Source: Limnohabitans sp. T6-5 (GTDB lineage: Bacteria > Pseudomonadota > Gammaproteobacteria > Burkholderiales > Burkholderiaceae_C). Taken from it: a stretch of 64,000 bases of DNA. Location of the stretch: NCBI RefSeq assembly GCF_003063315.1, contig NZ_NERV01000001.1, positions 620,001 to 684,000 on the forward strand. Direction: 5' to 3'. Made by a program: the position numbers and the translations under genes. Below the pieces are notes generated by a model. That model ran no database searches, was not told where the DNA came from, and worked only from the letters and a program-made list of their open reading frames with translations. Below are positions 8,275 to 22,125 of the stretch, piece by piece; within the stretch, counting starts at the first letter, position 1; every line of letters starts with the position of its first letter.

Positions 8275-9519
8275 TCATGCGGCCCTGTGCGTGGCCAGGT
8301 CGATCACGTTGCCATCGGTCAGCCGGTCCACGTAGTCGGCCCATAGCTGCACCTGTTCAAACCGTTTTTTGATGTATTGGGTCCGGTTGTAGCTTCGCCC
8401 GTTGGCATCCTTCACGGCATGGGCAAGGTTCGCTTCAATGGCCAGGTGATCGGCGTCCAGTTCATCTACCAGCATGGTGCGGGCGCTGGCCCTGAAGCCG
8501 TGCCAGGTCTGCTCCTTGCCAAACCCCAGCGCATACAGAGCGCTTCTCACTGAGTTGTCAGACAGCGGGCGGTCATGGCTTCGCTCACCCGGGAAAACGT
8601 ATTTCCCGTGGCCGGTCAGGGGTTGCAGGTCACGCAGCAGGGCCACCGCTTGCGAAGGCAAGGGCACCACATGGGGTAAGCCGTGTTCCTTGTCTTTTTT
8701 GGTGCGCTTCATCTTGGCGCTGGGGATCGTCCACAGGGCTGCATCCAGGTCAAGTTCTACCCATTCCATTTCACGCAGGTTGCCGGGGCGTTGGTACAGC
8801 AGCGGGGCCAGTTGCAGGGCCGTGCGAACCAATGGCCCGCCCTTGTATGCCCGGATAGCCCGCATCAGTTCACCAAAGCGGCCCGGCTCAGTGATCGCTG
8901 CAAAGTGGCCTTTGACCCGGGGTGTCAATCGGGCCTTCAAGCCCTCGGTTATGTTGCGGTATTGGGGCGGGGCCATGGGCAACCAGTGCGTAAAGACCTG
9001 CCCCGCCGTGTCCAGGACTCGCCGGGCCGCTTCCATCGCGCCCCGTTCTTCCACCTTTTTAACGGCCTGCATCAATTCCATGGGGTGAATCTCGGTCATC
9101 AGCTTGGCACCAATGAAGGGGAACAGGTCTTTTTCCAGATTGCGAAGTGATCGGGTAGCGTGGCTTGGACTCCAACTTGGGGTTTGCAGTTTGAACCACT
9201 CCAAAGCAATCGCCTTGAAGGTGTCGCCCTCAGGGTTTGCCGCTTTGAGCTTTTCCAGCTTCCTCGCCTGCACCGGGTCAACCCCTTGCCCCTTGATCGC
9301 CTTTGCAGCGTCCCGGGCCTTGCGGGCCGCTGCAACACTGACAGCCGGGTAAGACCCCAGCGCCATGCGCCCTTCTTTCCCGTCTTGGTAGGTTTTCCAA
9401 AACCATCGCTTTGATCCAGCGGGGGAGACTTCCAGGTAAAGCCCCCCGGCATCGGTCAGGCGAAGGCGTTTTTTGTCAGCGGGGCAAAGTGCGTTTTTGC
9501 ATTCGGCATCGGTCAGCAT
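8275..9519 (-). CDS. P4-type tyrosine integrase
   Basis: A 414-residue site-specific recombinase. Residues 1-90 form the DUF4102 arm-binding domain (LRLTDAGGLYLEVSPAG, GSYPAVSVAAAR). The central domain follows, and the catalytic domain shows Arg in YQRPGNLREMEW, the HGFR box, a late His (LAHAV) and a Tyr near SYNRTQY. Length fits the family. It integrates or excises the element; the gene lies 206 bp from the tmRNA 3' end, the usual arrangement for an enzyme using that end as its attachment site. It ends in its own terminator and has repeated GTCCCCG-like motifs on both sides. Confidence 0.95.
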   Translation of the reverse strand: MLTDAECKNALCPADKKRLRLTDAGGLYLEVSPAGSKRWFWKTYQDGKEGRMALGSYPAVSVAAARKARDAAKAIKGQGVDPVQARKLEKLKAANPEGDTFKAIALEWFKLQTPSWSPSHATRSLRNLEKDLFPFIGAKLMTEIHPMELMQAVKKVEERGAMEAARRVLDTAGQVFTHWLPMAPPQYRNITEGLKARLTPRVKGHFAAITEPGRFGELMRAIRAYKGGPLVRTALQLAPLLYQRPGNLREMEWVELDLDAALWTIPSAKMKRTKKDKEHGLPHVVPLPSQAVALLRDLQPLTGHGKYVFPGERSHDRPLSDNSVRSALYALGFGKEQTWHGFRASARTMLVDELDADHLAIEANLAHAVKDANGRSYNRTQYIKKRFEQVQLWADYVDRLTDGNVIDLATHRAA

Positions 9520-9551
9520 CGGGGGAATTCCTCAGGCGTCAGGGGTTAGAA

Positions 9552-9612
9552 CCGGGGAACATTTTCCGATTTTCTCGGCTTTGCCCCGGTTGTTCCCCGC
9601 TATGTTCCCCGG
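9552..9612. promoter_or_regulatory. Candidate integrase arm-type sites / int promoter region
   Basis: Two direct TGTTCCCCG motifs (about 9591 and 9603) and an inverted CGGGGAACA (about 9553) lie between the integrase start and the tmRNA. They resemble the GTCCCCG repeats beyond the other end of int. Their place between int and the attachment site fits arm-type binding sites, but no binding is proven. Confidence 0.4.
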
Positions 9613-9676
9613 TTTGGTCTTGGCTGTCAACGAACCCTAATGAACGTCCTTGCACTGTAAACCCTTGATTTCCCAA

Positions 9677-9716
9677 AGAAAAAGGGCGTTTACTGGATGC
9701 CAGTAAACGCCCTTGG
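9677..9716 (-). terminator. Strong hairpin terminator after tmRNA
   Basis: A perfect 15-bp inverted repeat (arms 9682-9696 and 9700-9714) with a 3-nt loop is followed on the minus strand by TTTTTC. It lies 10 bp beyond the mature tmRNA 3' end, so it can end ssrA transcription. Because the attachment site should be in the tmRNA end, this terminator was probably brought by the element. Confidence 0.8.
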
Positions 9717-9725
9717 ATTTGCATA

Positions 9726-10100
9726 TGGTGGAGCTGGGGGGATTTGAACCCCCGTCCACAAGCCTTCTTCGTACAGTTCTACATGTGTAGTCGTCTGATT
9801 TGGATCTCGCCGTGTGCGTCGCGCAGCGACACGCTACGCACCCAGCCAGCACCCTTTTTTCTCACACCATCCCAAGGTACCCGAGGTGATGCCAGCCCAT
9901 ATGTTTTCCCTTGCAGTTAGGAAGTCTTGCGACCCCCTAACCCAGCCTATCGGCCAACTGTTGCAAGGCTCACCGGATTAAGCGGCGAGTGCGAAACGTT
10001 CGTCGTTTGCAGTTAGTTTTTTTCTGCGGTTTTACGAGGTAACAGAACCTCGACATGCCCTGCCACGCGTCCGAACCCATGTCGAAACCAGTGCAGCCCC
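9726..10100 (-). ncRNA. ssrA: tmRNA
   Basis: The minus strand starts with GGGGCTGC at 10100 and ends with the CCA of an alanine-type acceptor and T arm at 9726, about 375 nt. The internal tag frame reads ANDERFALAA and stops with TAA, typical of betaproteobacteria. tmRNA rescues stalled ribosomes and tags incomplete proteins for proteolysis. Its 3' end is a common integrase target, and the P4-type integrase lies next to it. The far copy of the attachment repeat would be left of the window. Confidence 0.97.
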
Positions 10101-10113
10101 TGAACTTTCCATT

Positions 10114-10779
10114 TTAGGCGCTATGGAGGTATTTCAAGAGGTCGATCGGAAAATCAATGTGTAAATGGGCGTTCCAAGAGGAAATATCCGTCTGTTGCCC
10201 CAAATAACCATAGCTTGCTGCCACCGTGCCCATGCCTGCCGCCAAACCGGCGATGATGTCGCGTTCGTCATCTCCCACGTAGATGCAGCGTGCAGGGTCC
10301 ACAGACAAACGGCGGGCTGCTTCAAACAAGGGCTCGGGATGCGGCTTGGCGTGGGGCGTGGAGTTGCCACTGACAATCGCTCGCGCCGTTGAGAACAAGG
10401 GCATGGCGGCAGTCAAAGGATCCGTGAATCGGCTGGATTTGTTGGTGACAACACCCCATGACAAGCCTCGCGCGACCAAGGCATTGATCAAGTTCACCAC
10501 GCCATCAAAGATGCGGGTGCGCTCGGTCATGCAGTTTTCGTAATTGACGAAAAACTCTTCTTTCATGGCATCGAAATCGGGGTGATCCGGTGTCATGCCA
10601 AAGGCCAGGCCAATCATGCCTCGCGCCCCAGCACCAGCCATGTGCCGGTAGTGAGCCAGTGGAAAAGACGACAAGCCGCGATCAGTGCGCATTTTGTCCA
10701 CGGCTGCACCCAAATCAGGCGCACTGTCGATGAGTGTGCCATCCAGGTCAAACAAGACGGCTTCAACGTGGTGAAACAT
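10114..10779 (-). CDS. gph: Phosphoglycolate phosphatase (HAD family)
   Basis: A 221-residue HAD hydrolase. Motif I is VLFDLDGTLIDSA near residue 8, motif II is VVTNKSS near 118, and motif III/IV is PEPLFEAA and IYVGDDERDI near 170-190. This is the Gph type, which removes phosphate from 2-phosphoglycolate formed during DNA repair or oxygenase side reactions. It follows ubiG by 9 bp, the usual ubiG-gph pair of betaproteobacteria. Other HAD substrates are possible, but gene order supports gph. Confidence 0.9.
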   Translation of the reverse strand: MFHHVEAVLFDLDGTLIDSAPDLGAAVDKMRTDRGLSSFPLAHYRHMAGAGARGMIGLAFGMTPDHPDFDAMKEEFFVNYENCMTERTRIFDGVVNLINALVARGLSWGVVTNKSSRFTDPLTAAMPLFSTARAIVSGNSTPHAKPHPEPLFEAARRLSVDPARCIYVGDDERDIIAGLAAGMGTVAASYGYLGQQTDISSWNAHLHIDFPIDLLKYLHSA

Positions 10780-10788
10780 GTCTGCTCC

Positions 10789-11499
10789 TCAAGCCTTGCG
10801 GCAAGCCATCAGGTAATTGACGCGGGTATCTGAGGTCAGGCTGTAACGCCGCGTGAAAGGGTTGTATCCCATGCCCTTGAAACCTTTTATATCCAAGCCC
10901 GCGTCGCGCGCCCAATTGGCCAATTCGCTGGGCTTGATCATGCGCGCAAACTCATGTGTGCCCCTTGGTAAAAGTTTGAGGATGTATTCAGCACCCACTA
11001 TGGCAAAAAGAAATGACTTGGGGTTGCGGTTGAGGGTCGAAAAAAAGACCCAACCACCGGGCTTGACCATTTGCACGCAGGCGGTCACCACCGAAGCTGG
11101 ATCGGGCACATGCTCCAGCATCTCCATGCAAGTGACAACATCGAACTGTTCAGTTTTTTCGGCCGCCAGCGCTTCGGCACTGATCTCGCGGTATTGGACA
11201 CCGACCGTGCCAGCCTCTAGCGCATGCAATTGCGCCACTTTGAGCGACTTGGTGGCCAGATCAATGCCCATCACCTGCGCACCTTTGCGGGCCATGGCAT
11301 CCGCCAAAATGCCACCACCGCAACCAACATCCACGACATTCAAGCCTGACAGCGGCACCTGGCTATTGATCCAATCCAAGCGCAGGGGATTAATCTGGTG
11401 CAAGGGACGAAATTCGCTTTCTGGATCCCACCAGCGGTGGGCCAAATCGGAAAACTTGGCCAATTCGGCGGGATCGACATTGTTTGCTGCGTGATTCAT
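10789..11499 (-). CDS. ubiG: Ubiquinone biosynthesis O-methyltransferase
   Basis: A 236-residue SAM-dependent methyltransferase that carries out both O-methylations in ubiquinone synthesis. The start [16 protein letters not shown] is preferred over an ATG eight residues upstream because it fits UbiG N-termini. Visible motifs are [11 protein letters not shown], the SAM loop [13 protein letters not shown] near residue 55, and [10 protein letters not shown]. It is co-directional with gph and separated from the upstream OmpA gene by a terminator. Confidence 0.95.
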   Translation of the reverse strand: MNHAANNVDPAELAKFSDLAHRWWDPESEFRPLHQINPLRLDWINSQVPLSGLNVVDVGCGGGILADAMARKGAQVMGIDLATKSLKVAQLHALEAGTVGVQYREISAEALAAEKTEQFDVVTCMEMLEHVPDPASVVTACVQMVKPGGWVFFSTLNRNPKSFLFAIVGAEYILKLLPRGTHEFARMIKPSELANWARDAGLDIKGFKGMGYNPFTRRYSLTSDTRVNYLMACRKA

Positions 11500-11547
11500 G
11501 GAATGAGATTGTGATGCAAGCACTCATGCATCAAGGCGAATCACCAT

Positions 11548-11577
11548 AAAAAAAGCCCCATCGCTGGGGCTTTTTGC
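11548..11577 (-). terminator. Rho-independent terminator of the OmpA-family gene
   Basis: AAGCCCC/GGGGCTT arms with a short ATCGCT loop are flanked by A on one side and T on the other, so the site could work in both directions. It lies about 20 bp beyond the stop of the OmpA-family gene on the minus strand. Confidence 0.85.
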
Positions 11578-11594
11578 TTCACGTGAACTGTGAA

Positions 11595-12239
11595 TCAGTT
11601 GGCGCGAGTGCCCACCACTTCGATTTCAACGCGGCGGTTTTTGGCGCGGCCGGCAGAAGTCTTGTTGTCAGCAACAGGCTGCTTCTCGCCCTTGCCTTCG
11701 GTGTAAACGCGGTTTTTCTCGATGCCTTTGGACACCAAGTAAGCCTTCACAGCGTCAGCGCGCTTGACAGACAGCTTCTGGTTGTAAGCATCGGAGCCCA
11801 CGGAGTCGGTGTGACCCACGGCGATGATGACTTCCAGGTTGATGCCTTTGACCTTGCCGACCAGATCGTCCAGCTTGGCTTTGCCTTCAGGCTTGAGAGC
11901 CGACTTGTCGAAGTCAAAGAAAGCGTCAGCAGCGTAAGTCACCTTAGTGGCAGCAGCAGGAACAACAGCGGCAGCAGGAGCTTGAGCTTTTGGTGCGGGA
12001 GCAGCGGATGCAGCTGGAGCGGGTGCAGGAGCGGCTTTAGGAGCGACGATAGCGCCGTCGCAACCAGCAGCTGCAGTTGCAGGTGTCCAGTTGGCATCAC
12101 GCCAGCACAGTTCTTGTGTGCCGTTTTTCCAAACCAGGTCACCGGAACCATTGCGCCAGTTGTCAACGGATTGAGCGCTGGCCACGGTTGCGAGAGCTGC
12201 GGAGGCCAACAACATTGCCACTTTGCTGAGTTTTTTCAT
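11595..12239 (-). CDS. OmpA-family outer-membrane peptidoglycan-binding protein
   Basis: A 214-residue protein beginning MKKLSKVAMLLASAALATVASAQ, which is a signal peptide cleaved after AQS-like residues. Residues ~30-60 hold a Trp/Cys segment (ELCWRDANWTP) and are followed by an Ala/Pro-rich linker. The C-terminal ~110 residues are an OmpA domain: FFDFDKSALKPEGKAKL, IIAVGHTDSVGSD, LSVKRADAVKAYL and RAKNRRVEIEV. It anchors the outer membrane to peptidoglycan. There is no large beta-barrel, so it is not E. coli OmpA itself. It is divergent from gyrA. Confidence 0.9.
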   Translation of the reverse strand: MKKLSKVAMLLASAALATVASAQSVDNWRNGSGDLVWKNGTQELCWRDANWTPATAAAGCDGAIVAPKAAPAPAPAASAAPAPKAQAPAAAVVPAAATKVTYAADAFFDFDKSALKPEGKAKLDDLVGKVKGINLEVIIAVGHTDSVGSDAYNQKLSVKRADAVKAYLVSKGIEKNRVYTEGKGEKQPVADNKTSAGRAKNRRVEIEVVGTRAN

Positions 12240-12473
12240 GTTCTTCCTCTTGAGAGATAAAGCCGCAGACTCGCTGCGAAAAATTACGGATCGAGTGACC
12301 GTCACCCGATTCGTTACTAATAATTGTGCCATAGACAAGGGGCGCGATAGTGAAATGACCCACACACGAGCCTTCCTTCGCTCGGAATGTATGACAATTG
12401 TTGCAAGTAAGCGACACCCAGTTGCACCTAAAATCTCTTCTTTACTCCGCCTCTCACCTCTCCTTCTGAATAT

Positions 12474-15122
<2,649 letters not shown>

Positions 15123-15125
15123 GGC

Positions 15126-16232
15126 ATGAGCCGAGCTTTCAATTTCTCGGCCGGTCCGGCCGTCATGCCCGAAGAGGTCTTGCAACAAGCCGCAGCAGAA
15201 ATGCTCGACTGGCATGATGCACAAGGCCGTTCCTCTGGCATGAGCGTGATGGAAATGAGCCACCGCGGCAAGGAATTCATCAGCATCTACGAGCAGGCCG
15301 AAGCCGACCTGCGCGAGCTGCTGGCCGTGCCTGCGAACTTCAAGATCCTGTTCATGCAAGGCGGCGGCCTGGCCGAAAACGCCATCGTGCCGCTGAACCT
15401 GTCGCAAGGCGGGGCGATGGACTTTGTGCTGACCGGCAGCTGGAGCCAAAAATCTCTCCAAGAAGCGGGCAAGTACGGCACAGCCCGTGTGGCCGCAACA
15501 GCCCAGGCCGATGGCTTCACCTCACTGCCCTCGCCCGCAAGCTGGCACATCGGCGCAGACAGCCGTTATGTGCACATCTGCGGCAACGAGACCATCCACG
15601 GCGTGGAATTTCATGAACTGCCTGACCTGAAAGCTTTGGGTTGCGATGCGCCTTTGGTCGTCGACTTTTCATCGCATGTGGCCTCGCGCCTGGTGGACTG
15701 GTCCCGCGTGGGCCTGGCCTTTGGCGGTGCTCAAAAGAACCTGGGCCCCGCTGGCCTGACCTTGGTCATCGTGCGCGAAGACCTGATCGGCCTCGCCCTG
15801 CCTCACTGCCCCAGCGCCTTTGACTACAAGCTGGTGGCTGACAACCAGTCGATGTACAACACGCCACCCACCTACAGCATTTACATCGCTGGCCTGGTGT
15901 TCCAATGGCTCAAAAAGCATGGCGGCATCGCGGCCATGGAACAACGCAACATCGCCAAAGCACAGCTGCTGTACGACTGCCTGGACAACTCGGCGCTGTA
16001 CGTGAACAAAGTCGACAAGGCCTGCCGCTCGCGCATGAACGTGCCCTTCTTCCTGCGCGATGAATCCCGCAACGACGCCTTCCTGGCAGGGGCCAAAGCA
16101 CGCGGCTTGCTGCAGCTCAAGGGCCACAAGTCGGTCGGTGGCATGCGTGCCAGCATTTACAACGCCATGCCTCTTGAGGGCGTGCGAGCGCTGGTGAACT
16201 ACCTGCGCGAATTTGAAAAAACACAGGCTTAA
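15126..16232 (+). CDS. serC: Phosphoserine aminotransferase
   Basis: A 368-residue PLP enzyme that makes 3-phosphoserine (serine synthesis) and 4-phosphohydroxythreonine (pyridoxal phosphate synthesis). It opens with [15 protein letters not shown], has [10 protein letters not shown] near residue 40 and FMQGGG near 75, and the PLP lysine in [12 protein letters not shown] near 200. Length is normal. It starts 3 bp after gyrA and is followed by pheA, the classic proteobacterial order. Confidence 0.97.
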   Translation: MSRAFNFSAGPAVMPEEVLQQAAAEMLDWHDAQGRSSGMSVMEMSHRGKEFISIYEQAEADLRELLAVPANFKILFMQGGGLAENAIVPLNLSQGGAMDFVLTGSWSQKSLQEAGKYGTARVAATAQADGFTSLPSPASWHIGADSRYVHICGNETIHGVEFHELPDLKALGCDAPLVVDFSSHVASRLVDWSRVGLAFGGAQKNLGPAGLTLVIVREDLIGLALPHCPSAFDYKLVADNQSMYNTPPTYSIYIAGLVFQWLKKHGGIAAMEQRNIAKAQLLYDCLDNSALYVNKVDKACRSRMNVPFFLRDESRNDAFLAGAKARGLLQLKGHKSVGGMRASIYNAMPLEGVRALVNYLREFEKTQA

Positions 16233-16245
16233 CGCCCCCTGGACC

Positions 16246-17346
16246 ATGAGCCAACAACCTATCCAGTCCGAAGCGCTGGGCGCTTTGCGGGTGCAAATCG
16301 ACTCGCTGGACAAGCAACTGCTGCAACTGCTCAACGACCGCGCCAAAGTGGCAGAAAAAGTGGGCGAAATCAAGCGCGCCGAAGGCTCGCCCTTCTTTCG
16401 CCCCGACCGCGTGGCGCAAGTCATCGACAAGATCACCCAAACCAACCCCGGCCCGCTCAAGAATGAACACGTCGCCTCCATCTGGCGCGAGATCATGTCA
16501 GCTTGCCTGGCGCTGGAAGCGCCACAGCGCGTGGCCGTGCTGGGGCCCCAAGGCACGTTTTGCGAGCAAGCGGCGATTGAGTTTTTTGGCAGCGCCGCCA
16601 ACCTGATTTATTGCGCCAACTTCGACGAAGTTTTCCACGCCACTGCGGCTGGCTCCGCCCAATATGGCGTGGTCGGCATGGAAAACTCCACCGAAGGCGT
16701 GGTGGCCCGCTCGCTCGATTTGTTCTTGCGCTCGCCTGTGCATGTGGTGGGCGAAGTCAGCTTGCAAGTGCGCTTCAATCTGCTGCGCCAGCTCAACTCC
16801 GATGCAGGCATCGAAGTCGTCATGGCTCACCCTCAGGCCTTGGCCCAATGCCAAGGCTGGCTGTCCAAGCACCTGCCGCATGTGGAGCGCCGCGCGGTGT
16901 CGAGCAACGCTGAAGGCGCCCGCTTGGCTGCCTCCAACCCCGCCTGGGCCGCTTTGGCCAGCGAACGCGCCGCCAGCCAATTTGGCTTGCACATCGTGCA
17001 CCACGCCATCCAGGACGAAGCCTTCAACCGTACACGCTTCGCGGTGATTGCTTTACCGCAAACCCTGGCCACACCACCCGCCTCGGGTAAAGACTGCACC
17101 AGCCTCGTGGTGTCGGTGCCCAACCGCCCGGGTGCCGTGCACGACCTGTTGGTGCCACTCAAAAACAACGGCGTGTCCATGACCCGCTTTGAGTCGCGTC
17201 CTGCCAAATCGGGCCAGTGGGAGTACTACTTCTATATCGACCTGCAAGGCCACATCAGCGAGCCACATGTGGCCGCCGCTTTGCAAGAGTTGCAAGGCTT
17301 GTGCGCGTTTTACAAGGTGCTGGGTTCTTTCCCTGTGCCCGAGTGA
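16246..17346 (+). CDS. pheA: Chorismate mutase / prephenate dehydratase (P-protein)
   Basis: A 366-residue bifunctional enzyme that turns chorismate into phenylpyruvate for phenylalanine. Residues 1-95 are the AroQ chorismate mutase (LRVQIDSLDKQLLQLLNDRAKVA). Residues ~100-280 are prephenate dehydratase, with VAVLGPQGTFCEQAA and GVVGMENSTEG. Residues ~290-366 are the ACT domain (NRPGAVHDLL, then FESRPAK) that binds phenylalanine for feedback control. The ATG at 16246 is chosen over one at 16213, which overlaps serC. Confidence 0.97.
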   Translation: MSQQPIQSEALGALRVQIDSLDKQLLQLLNDRAKVAEKVGEIKRAEGSPFFRPDRVAQVIDKITQTNPGPLKNEHVASIWREIMSACLALEAPQRVAVLGPQGTFCEQAAIEFFGSAANLIYCANFDEVFHATAAGSAQYGVVGMENSTEGVVARSLDLFLRSPVHVVGEVSLQVRFNLLRQLNSDAGIEVVMAHPQALAQCQGWLSKHLPHVERRAVSSNAEGARLAASNPAWAALASERAASQFGLHIVHHAIQDEAFNRTRFAVIALPQTLATPPASGKDCTSLVVSVPNRPGAVHDLLVPLKNNGVSMTRFESRPAKSGQWEYYFYIDLQGHISEPHVAAALQELQGLCAFYKVLGSFPVPE

Positions 17347-17353
17347 GCCCACA

Positions 17354-18250
17354 GTGAAGATCCAACGCTTGGCCCTGATCGGCTGCGGCCTGATGGGCGG
17401 CTCGTTTGCGCTCGCCTTGCGCAAGGCCGGTCTGGTGCAAACCATCGCTGGCTTCAGCGCGTCTGAAAAAACACGCCAACGCGCACTGGAACTGAAGGTC
17501 ATCGACCAGGCTTGCACCAGCGTGGCCGAAGCCGTGCAAGGCGCTGATTTGGTTTTGCTGGCCGTGCCCGTGGGCGCGATGCCAAGCAGCTTTGCCGCCA
17601 TGCGCGATGTGCTGGCACCGAGCGCCTTGCTGATGGACGTGGGCTCCACCAAATGCGATGTGATTGCAGCAGCACTTGCCACCTTGGGCGATCGCCTGAG
17701 CTGCTTCGTGCCCGCCCACCCGATTGCAGGCAAAGAAGTCGCGGGCATCGAGCATGCCGAGGCCACGCTTTACACAGAGCGCCGCACCATCCTCACGCCG
17801 CTGCCCAAAACCGGCATCCGCAAAATGCAGGCCGCGCACGATGTGTGGATGGCCATCGGCAGCCATGTCAGCAACATGACCCCCGAGGCACACGACGCCA
17901 CGTTTGCCGCTGTCAGCCATCTGCCCCACATGCTGGCTTTTGCCGCGGTCAATGCTTTGACAGCGCAAACCCAAGGGGCTGCATTTCTGGAAATGGCAGG
18001 CCCGGGCTTCCGGGATTTCTCGCGCATCGCCGCCTCAGATGCATCGGTGTGGCGTGACATTTTGAGTGCCAACCATGCCGAGGTGCTCACGCAAGTGGCG
18101 CACTTCCGTGCGGCCCTCGATCAATTTGAAACCGCCCTGAAACAAGGGGACACCGCCGCGCTGCAACACCTGATTCAACAAGCCAGCGATGTGCGCTCGG
18201 CCTGGACACTGCAAGCGGGCAACGCTTGCAACAAAGCCTCTGAAGACTGA
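17354..18250 (+). CDS. tyrA: Prephenate dehydrogenase
   Basis: A 298-residue NAD(P)-dependent enzyme that makes 4-hydroxyphenylpyruvate for tyrosine. It starts at a GTG (17354) seven bases after pheA; the next residues KIQRLALIGCGLMGGSFAL are the Rossmann loop. Other marks are LMDVGSTKCDV and FVPAHPIAGKE near residues 95-125 and AVSHLPHMLAFA near 185. It is the single-function TyrA type without an attached mutase. It lies between pheA and aroA as is usual in this lineage. Confidence 0.95.
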   Translation: MKIQRLALIGCGLMGGSFALALRKAGLVQTIAGFSASEKTRQRALELKVIDQACTSVAEAVQGADLVLLAVPVGAMPSSFAAMRDVLAPSALLMDVGSTKCDVIAAALATLGDRLSCFVPAHPIAGKEVAGIEHAEATLYTERRTILTPLPKTGIRKMQAAHDVWMAIGSHVSNMTPEAHDATFAAVSHLPHMLAFAAVNALTAQTQGAAFLEMAGPGFRDFSRIAASDASVWRDILSANHAEVLTQVAHFRAALDQFETALKQGDTAALQHLIQQASDVRSAWTLQAGNACNKASED

Positions 18251-18253
18251 ACG

Positions 18254-20263
18254 ATGTTCTCCACCGCCTTCCTCGACCTTCCTGCGCTGCAAGGCGCGTC
18301 CGGCACTGTCACCCTGCCTGGCTCCAAAAGCATTTCCAACCGCGTGTTGCTGCTCTCGGCCTTGTGCCAAGGTACGACCGTGGTGCACGACCTGCTGGAC
18401 TCGGACGACACCCGCGTGATGCTGGCCGCGCTGCGCCAACTGGGCTGCGGCGTTGAGGTGGCAGGCACCACGGTGACCATCACCGGCTTGGGTGGTCGCG
18501 CCTGGCCTGCAGAGGCGATCGAGTTTTTCATGGGCAACGCGGGCACGGCCATGCGTCCGCTCACGGCGGCACTGGCTGTGCAGGGCGGCGACTTCACGCT
18601 CAAGGGCGTGCCCCGCATGCACGAGCGCCCGATTGGTGACCTGGTGAACGCGCTGCGAGAGCTGGGCTGTGCCATCGACTACTTGGGCAACGCGGGCTAC
18701 CCACCGCTGCGGGTACGCCAACCCACACTCCGGCTCGACAAACCCATTCCCGTGCGCGGTGATGTGTCCAGCCAGTTCCTCACCGCGCTGCTGATGGCCC
18801 TACCGCTGGCTGCGCAGGACCGTGCCATCACCATCGAGGTCGTGGGCGAACTCATCAGCAAGCCCTACATTGAGATCACGCTGAACCTGCTGGCGCGCTA
18901 CGGCATCGCTGTGGAACGCCAAGGCTGGGAACGCTTTGTCATCCCGGCAGGCAGCCGCTACCAGTCGCCGGGCACGATCCACGTCGAAGCCGATGCATCC
19001 TCGGCCAGCTACTTCATCGCTTTAGGTGCCATCGCCGCAGGTGATCCATCCAAAGGCGCGCAAGGCAACGGCATCCGCATTCAGGGCGTGGGCGCCGACT
19101 CGATCCAAGGCGACATCCGATTCATGGACGCTGCCGCCCAAATGGGCGCAAAAATCACCAGCGGCCCCAACTGGCTGGAGATTCAGCGCGGCGCATGGCC
19201 GCTCAAAGGCATCACGCTCGACTGCAACCACATTCCCGATGCGGCCATGACGCTGGCCGTGATGGCGCTTTACGCCGACGGCCCGACCACGCTGCGCAAC
19301 ATCGCCAGCTGGCGCGTGAAGGAAACCGACCGCATCGCGGCCATGGCCACCGAAAGCCGCAAGCTTGGCGCCACCGTCGAAGAAGGCCCGGATTGGATCA
19401 CCATCCACCCGCTCCCCGCAGGCCAGTGGCAACGCGCCAGCATCCACACCTACGACGACCACCGCGTGGCCATGTGTTTCTCGCTGGCCGCTTTCAACGC
19501 CGACCAGGTGCCGGTGCGCATCGAAGACCCCAAGTGCGTGGCCAAGACCTTCCCCGATTACTTCGAGGCCTTGTTCTCGGTAGCCCACACCAGCGCCCAA
19601 AACATCCCGGTCATCTGCATCGACGGCCCCACGGCCTCGGGCAAGGGCACGCTGGCCAGCCGCGTGGCCGCAGCTTTGGGTTACCACTACCTGGACTCGG
19701 GTGCGCTCTACCGCGTGACTGCCCATGCCGCGTTGCAAGCGGGCCTCACACTGGAGGCCGCCGATGAAGCAAAGATTGCCGATCTCGCCCGCCGTCTGCC
19801 CGTGCGCTTTGAAGGCGAGCAAGTGCTGCTGGACAATGTGGACGTGACCGACGCCATCCGCAGCGAGCAAGGCGGCATGAACGCTTCCAAGGTGTCCGTA
19901 TTGCCCGCCGTGCGCGAGGCCCTGGTCGATCTGCAGCACAGCTTCCAGCGCCTGCCGGGCCTGCTGGCCGATGGCCGCGACATGGGCACCGTGATCTTCC
20001 CGAACGCCCCTTTGAAAGTGTTTTTGACCGCCAGCGCTGCCCAAAGGGCCGAAAGACGGCATAAGCAATTGATTTCTAAGGGTTTTTCGGCTAATATCGA
20101 CAGTCTTCGCGCAGATTTGGAAGCGCGTGACGCCCGGGACATGTCCCGCAGTGTGTCGCCCCTCCAGCCCGCGCAAGATGCCTTGCAACTGGACAACTCC
20201 AGCCTCTCCATCGACGCTTCGGTGGCGCAGGTTCTGGACTGGTGGCAAGGCAAGAGCCGCTGA
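18254..20263 (+). CDS. aroA/cmk: Fused EPSP synthase (AroA) and cytidylate kinase (Cmk)
   Basis: A 669-residue fusion. Residues 1-~440 are 3-phosphoshikimate 1-carboxyvinyltransferase of the shikimate pathway ([47 protein letters not shown]). Residues ~448-669 are CMP kinase, with P-loop [11 protein letters not shown] near 452, YLDSGALYR and [11 protein letters not shown]. The two sit in one frame with a short linker (SVAHTSAQN). In most bacteria these are neighbouring genes; the fusion is known in some Burkholderiales. It starts 3 bp after tyrA. Confidence 0.97.
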   Translation: MFSTAFLDLPALQGASGTVTLPGSKSISNRVLLLSALCQGTTVVHDLLDSDDTRVMLAALRQLGCGVEVAGTTVTITGLGGRAWPAEAIEFFMGNAGTAMRPLTAALAVQGGDFTLKGVPRMHERPIGDLVNALRELGCAIDYLGNAGYPPLRVRQPTLRLDKPIPVRGDVSSQFLTALLMALPLAAQDRAITIEVVGELISKPYIEITLNLLARYGIAVERQGWERFVIPAGSRYQSPGTIHVEADASSASYFIALGAIAAGDPSKGAQGNGIRIQGVGADSIQGDIRFMDAAAQMGAKITSGPNWLEIQRGAWPLKGITLDCNHIPDAAMTLAVMALYADGPTTLRNIASWRVKETDRIAAMATESRKLGATVEEGPDWITIHPLPAGQWQRASIHTYDDHRVAMCFSLAAFNADQVPVRIEDPKCVAKTFPDYFEALFSVAHTSAQNIPVICIDGPTASGKGTLASRVAAALGYHYLDSGALYRVTAHAALQAGLTLEAADEAKIADLARRLPVRFEGEQVLLDNVDVTDAIRSEQGGMNASKVSVLPAVREALVDLQHSFQRLPGLLADGRDMGTVIFPNAPLKVFLTASAAQRAERRHKQLISKGFSANIDSLRADLEARDARDMSRSVSPLQPAQDALQLDNSSLSIDASVAQVLDWWQGKSR

Positions 20264-20277
20264 CCTGTCAGCGGCTC
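20254..20277 (+). other. Perfect hairpin over the aroA/cmk stop codon
   Basis: GAGCCGCTGAC and its complement with a two-base centre straddle the stop codon of the fusion gene. No T run follows, so it is not a typical terminator. It may slow or stabilise the mRNA between cmk and rpsA. Confidence 0.5.
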
Positions 20278-20285
20278 AAAAGTAG

Positions 20286-20330
20286 TCCACACCGCTCCCT
20301 TCCGTGCCGACAGGCACACCGGCAGTGTGG
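20286..20330 (+). promoter_or_regulatory. Possible rpsA leader hairpin
   Basis: An outer CCACAC/GTGTGG stem encloses an inner GTGCC/GGCAC stem in the 175-bp gap before rpsA. S1 controls its own translation through leader structures in E. coli; a similar role here is only inferred. Confidence 0.3.
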
Positions 20331-20438
20331 GTTGTTCAACCTGACCGCGGTTCACTCCGCAAAACCAATCGCCACAGTCAGCTCCTGGAAACGACGCATT
20401 CCGCGCTCGTCAGTCCTGTTTGTGGATGAGGAAATCAC

Positions 20439-22118
<1,680 letters not shown>

Positions 22119-22125
22119 TGTAAAG

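Noticed and set aside
9726..9800. tRNA gene as integration site
   Set aside because: The acceptor and T-arm sequence belongs to tmRNA, shown by the tag frame and the GGGGCTGC 5' end 375 nt away.
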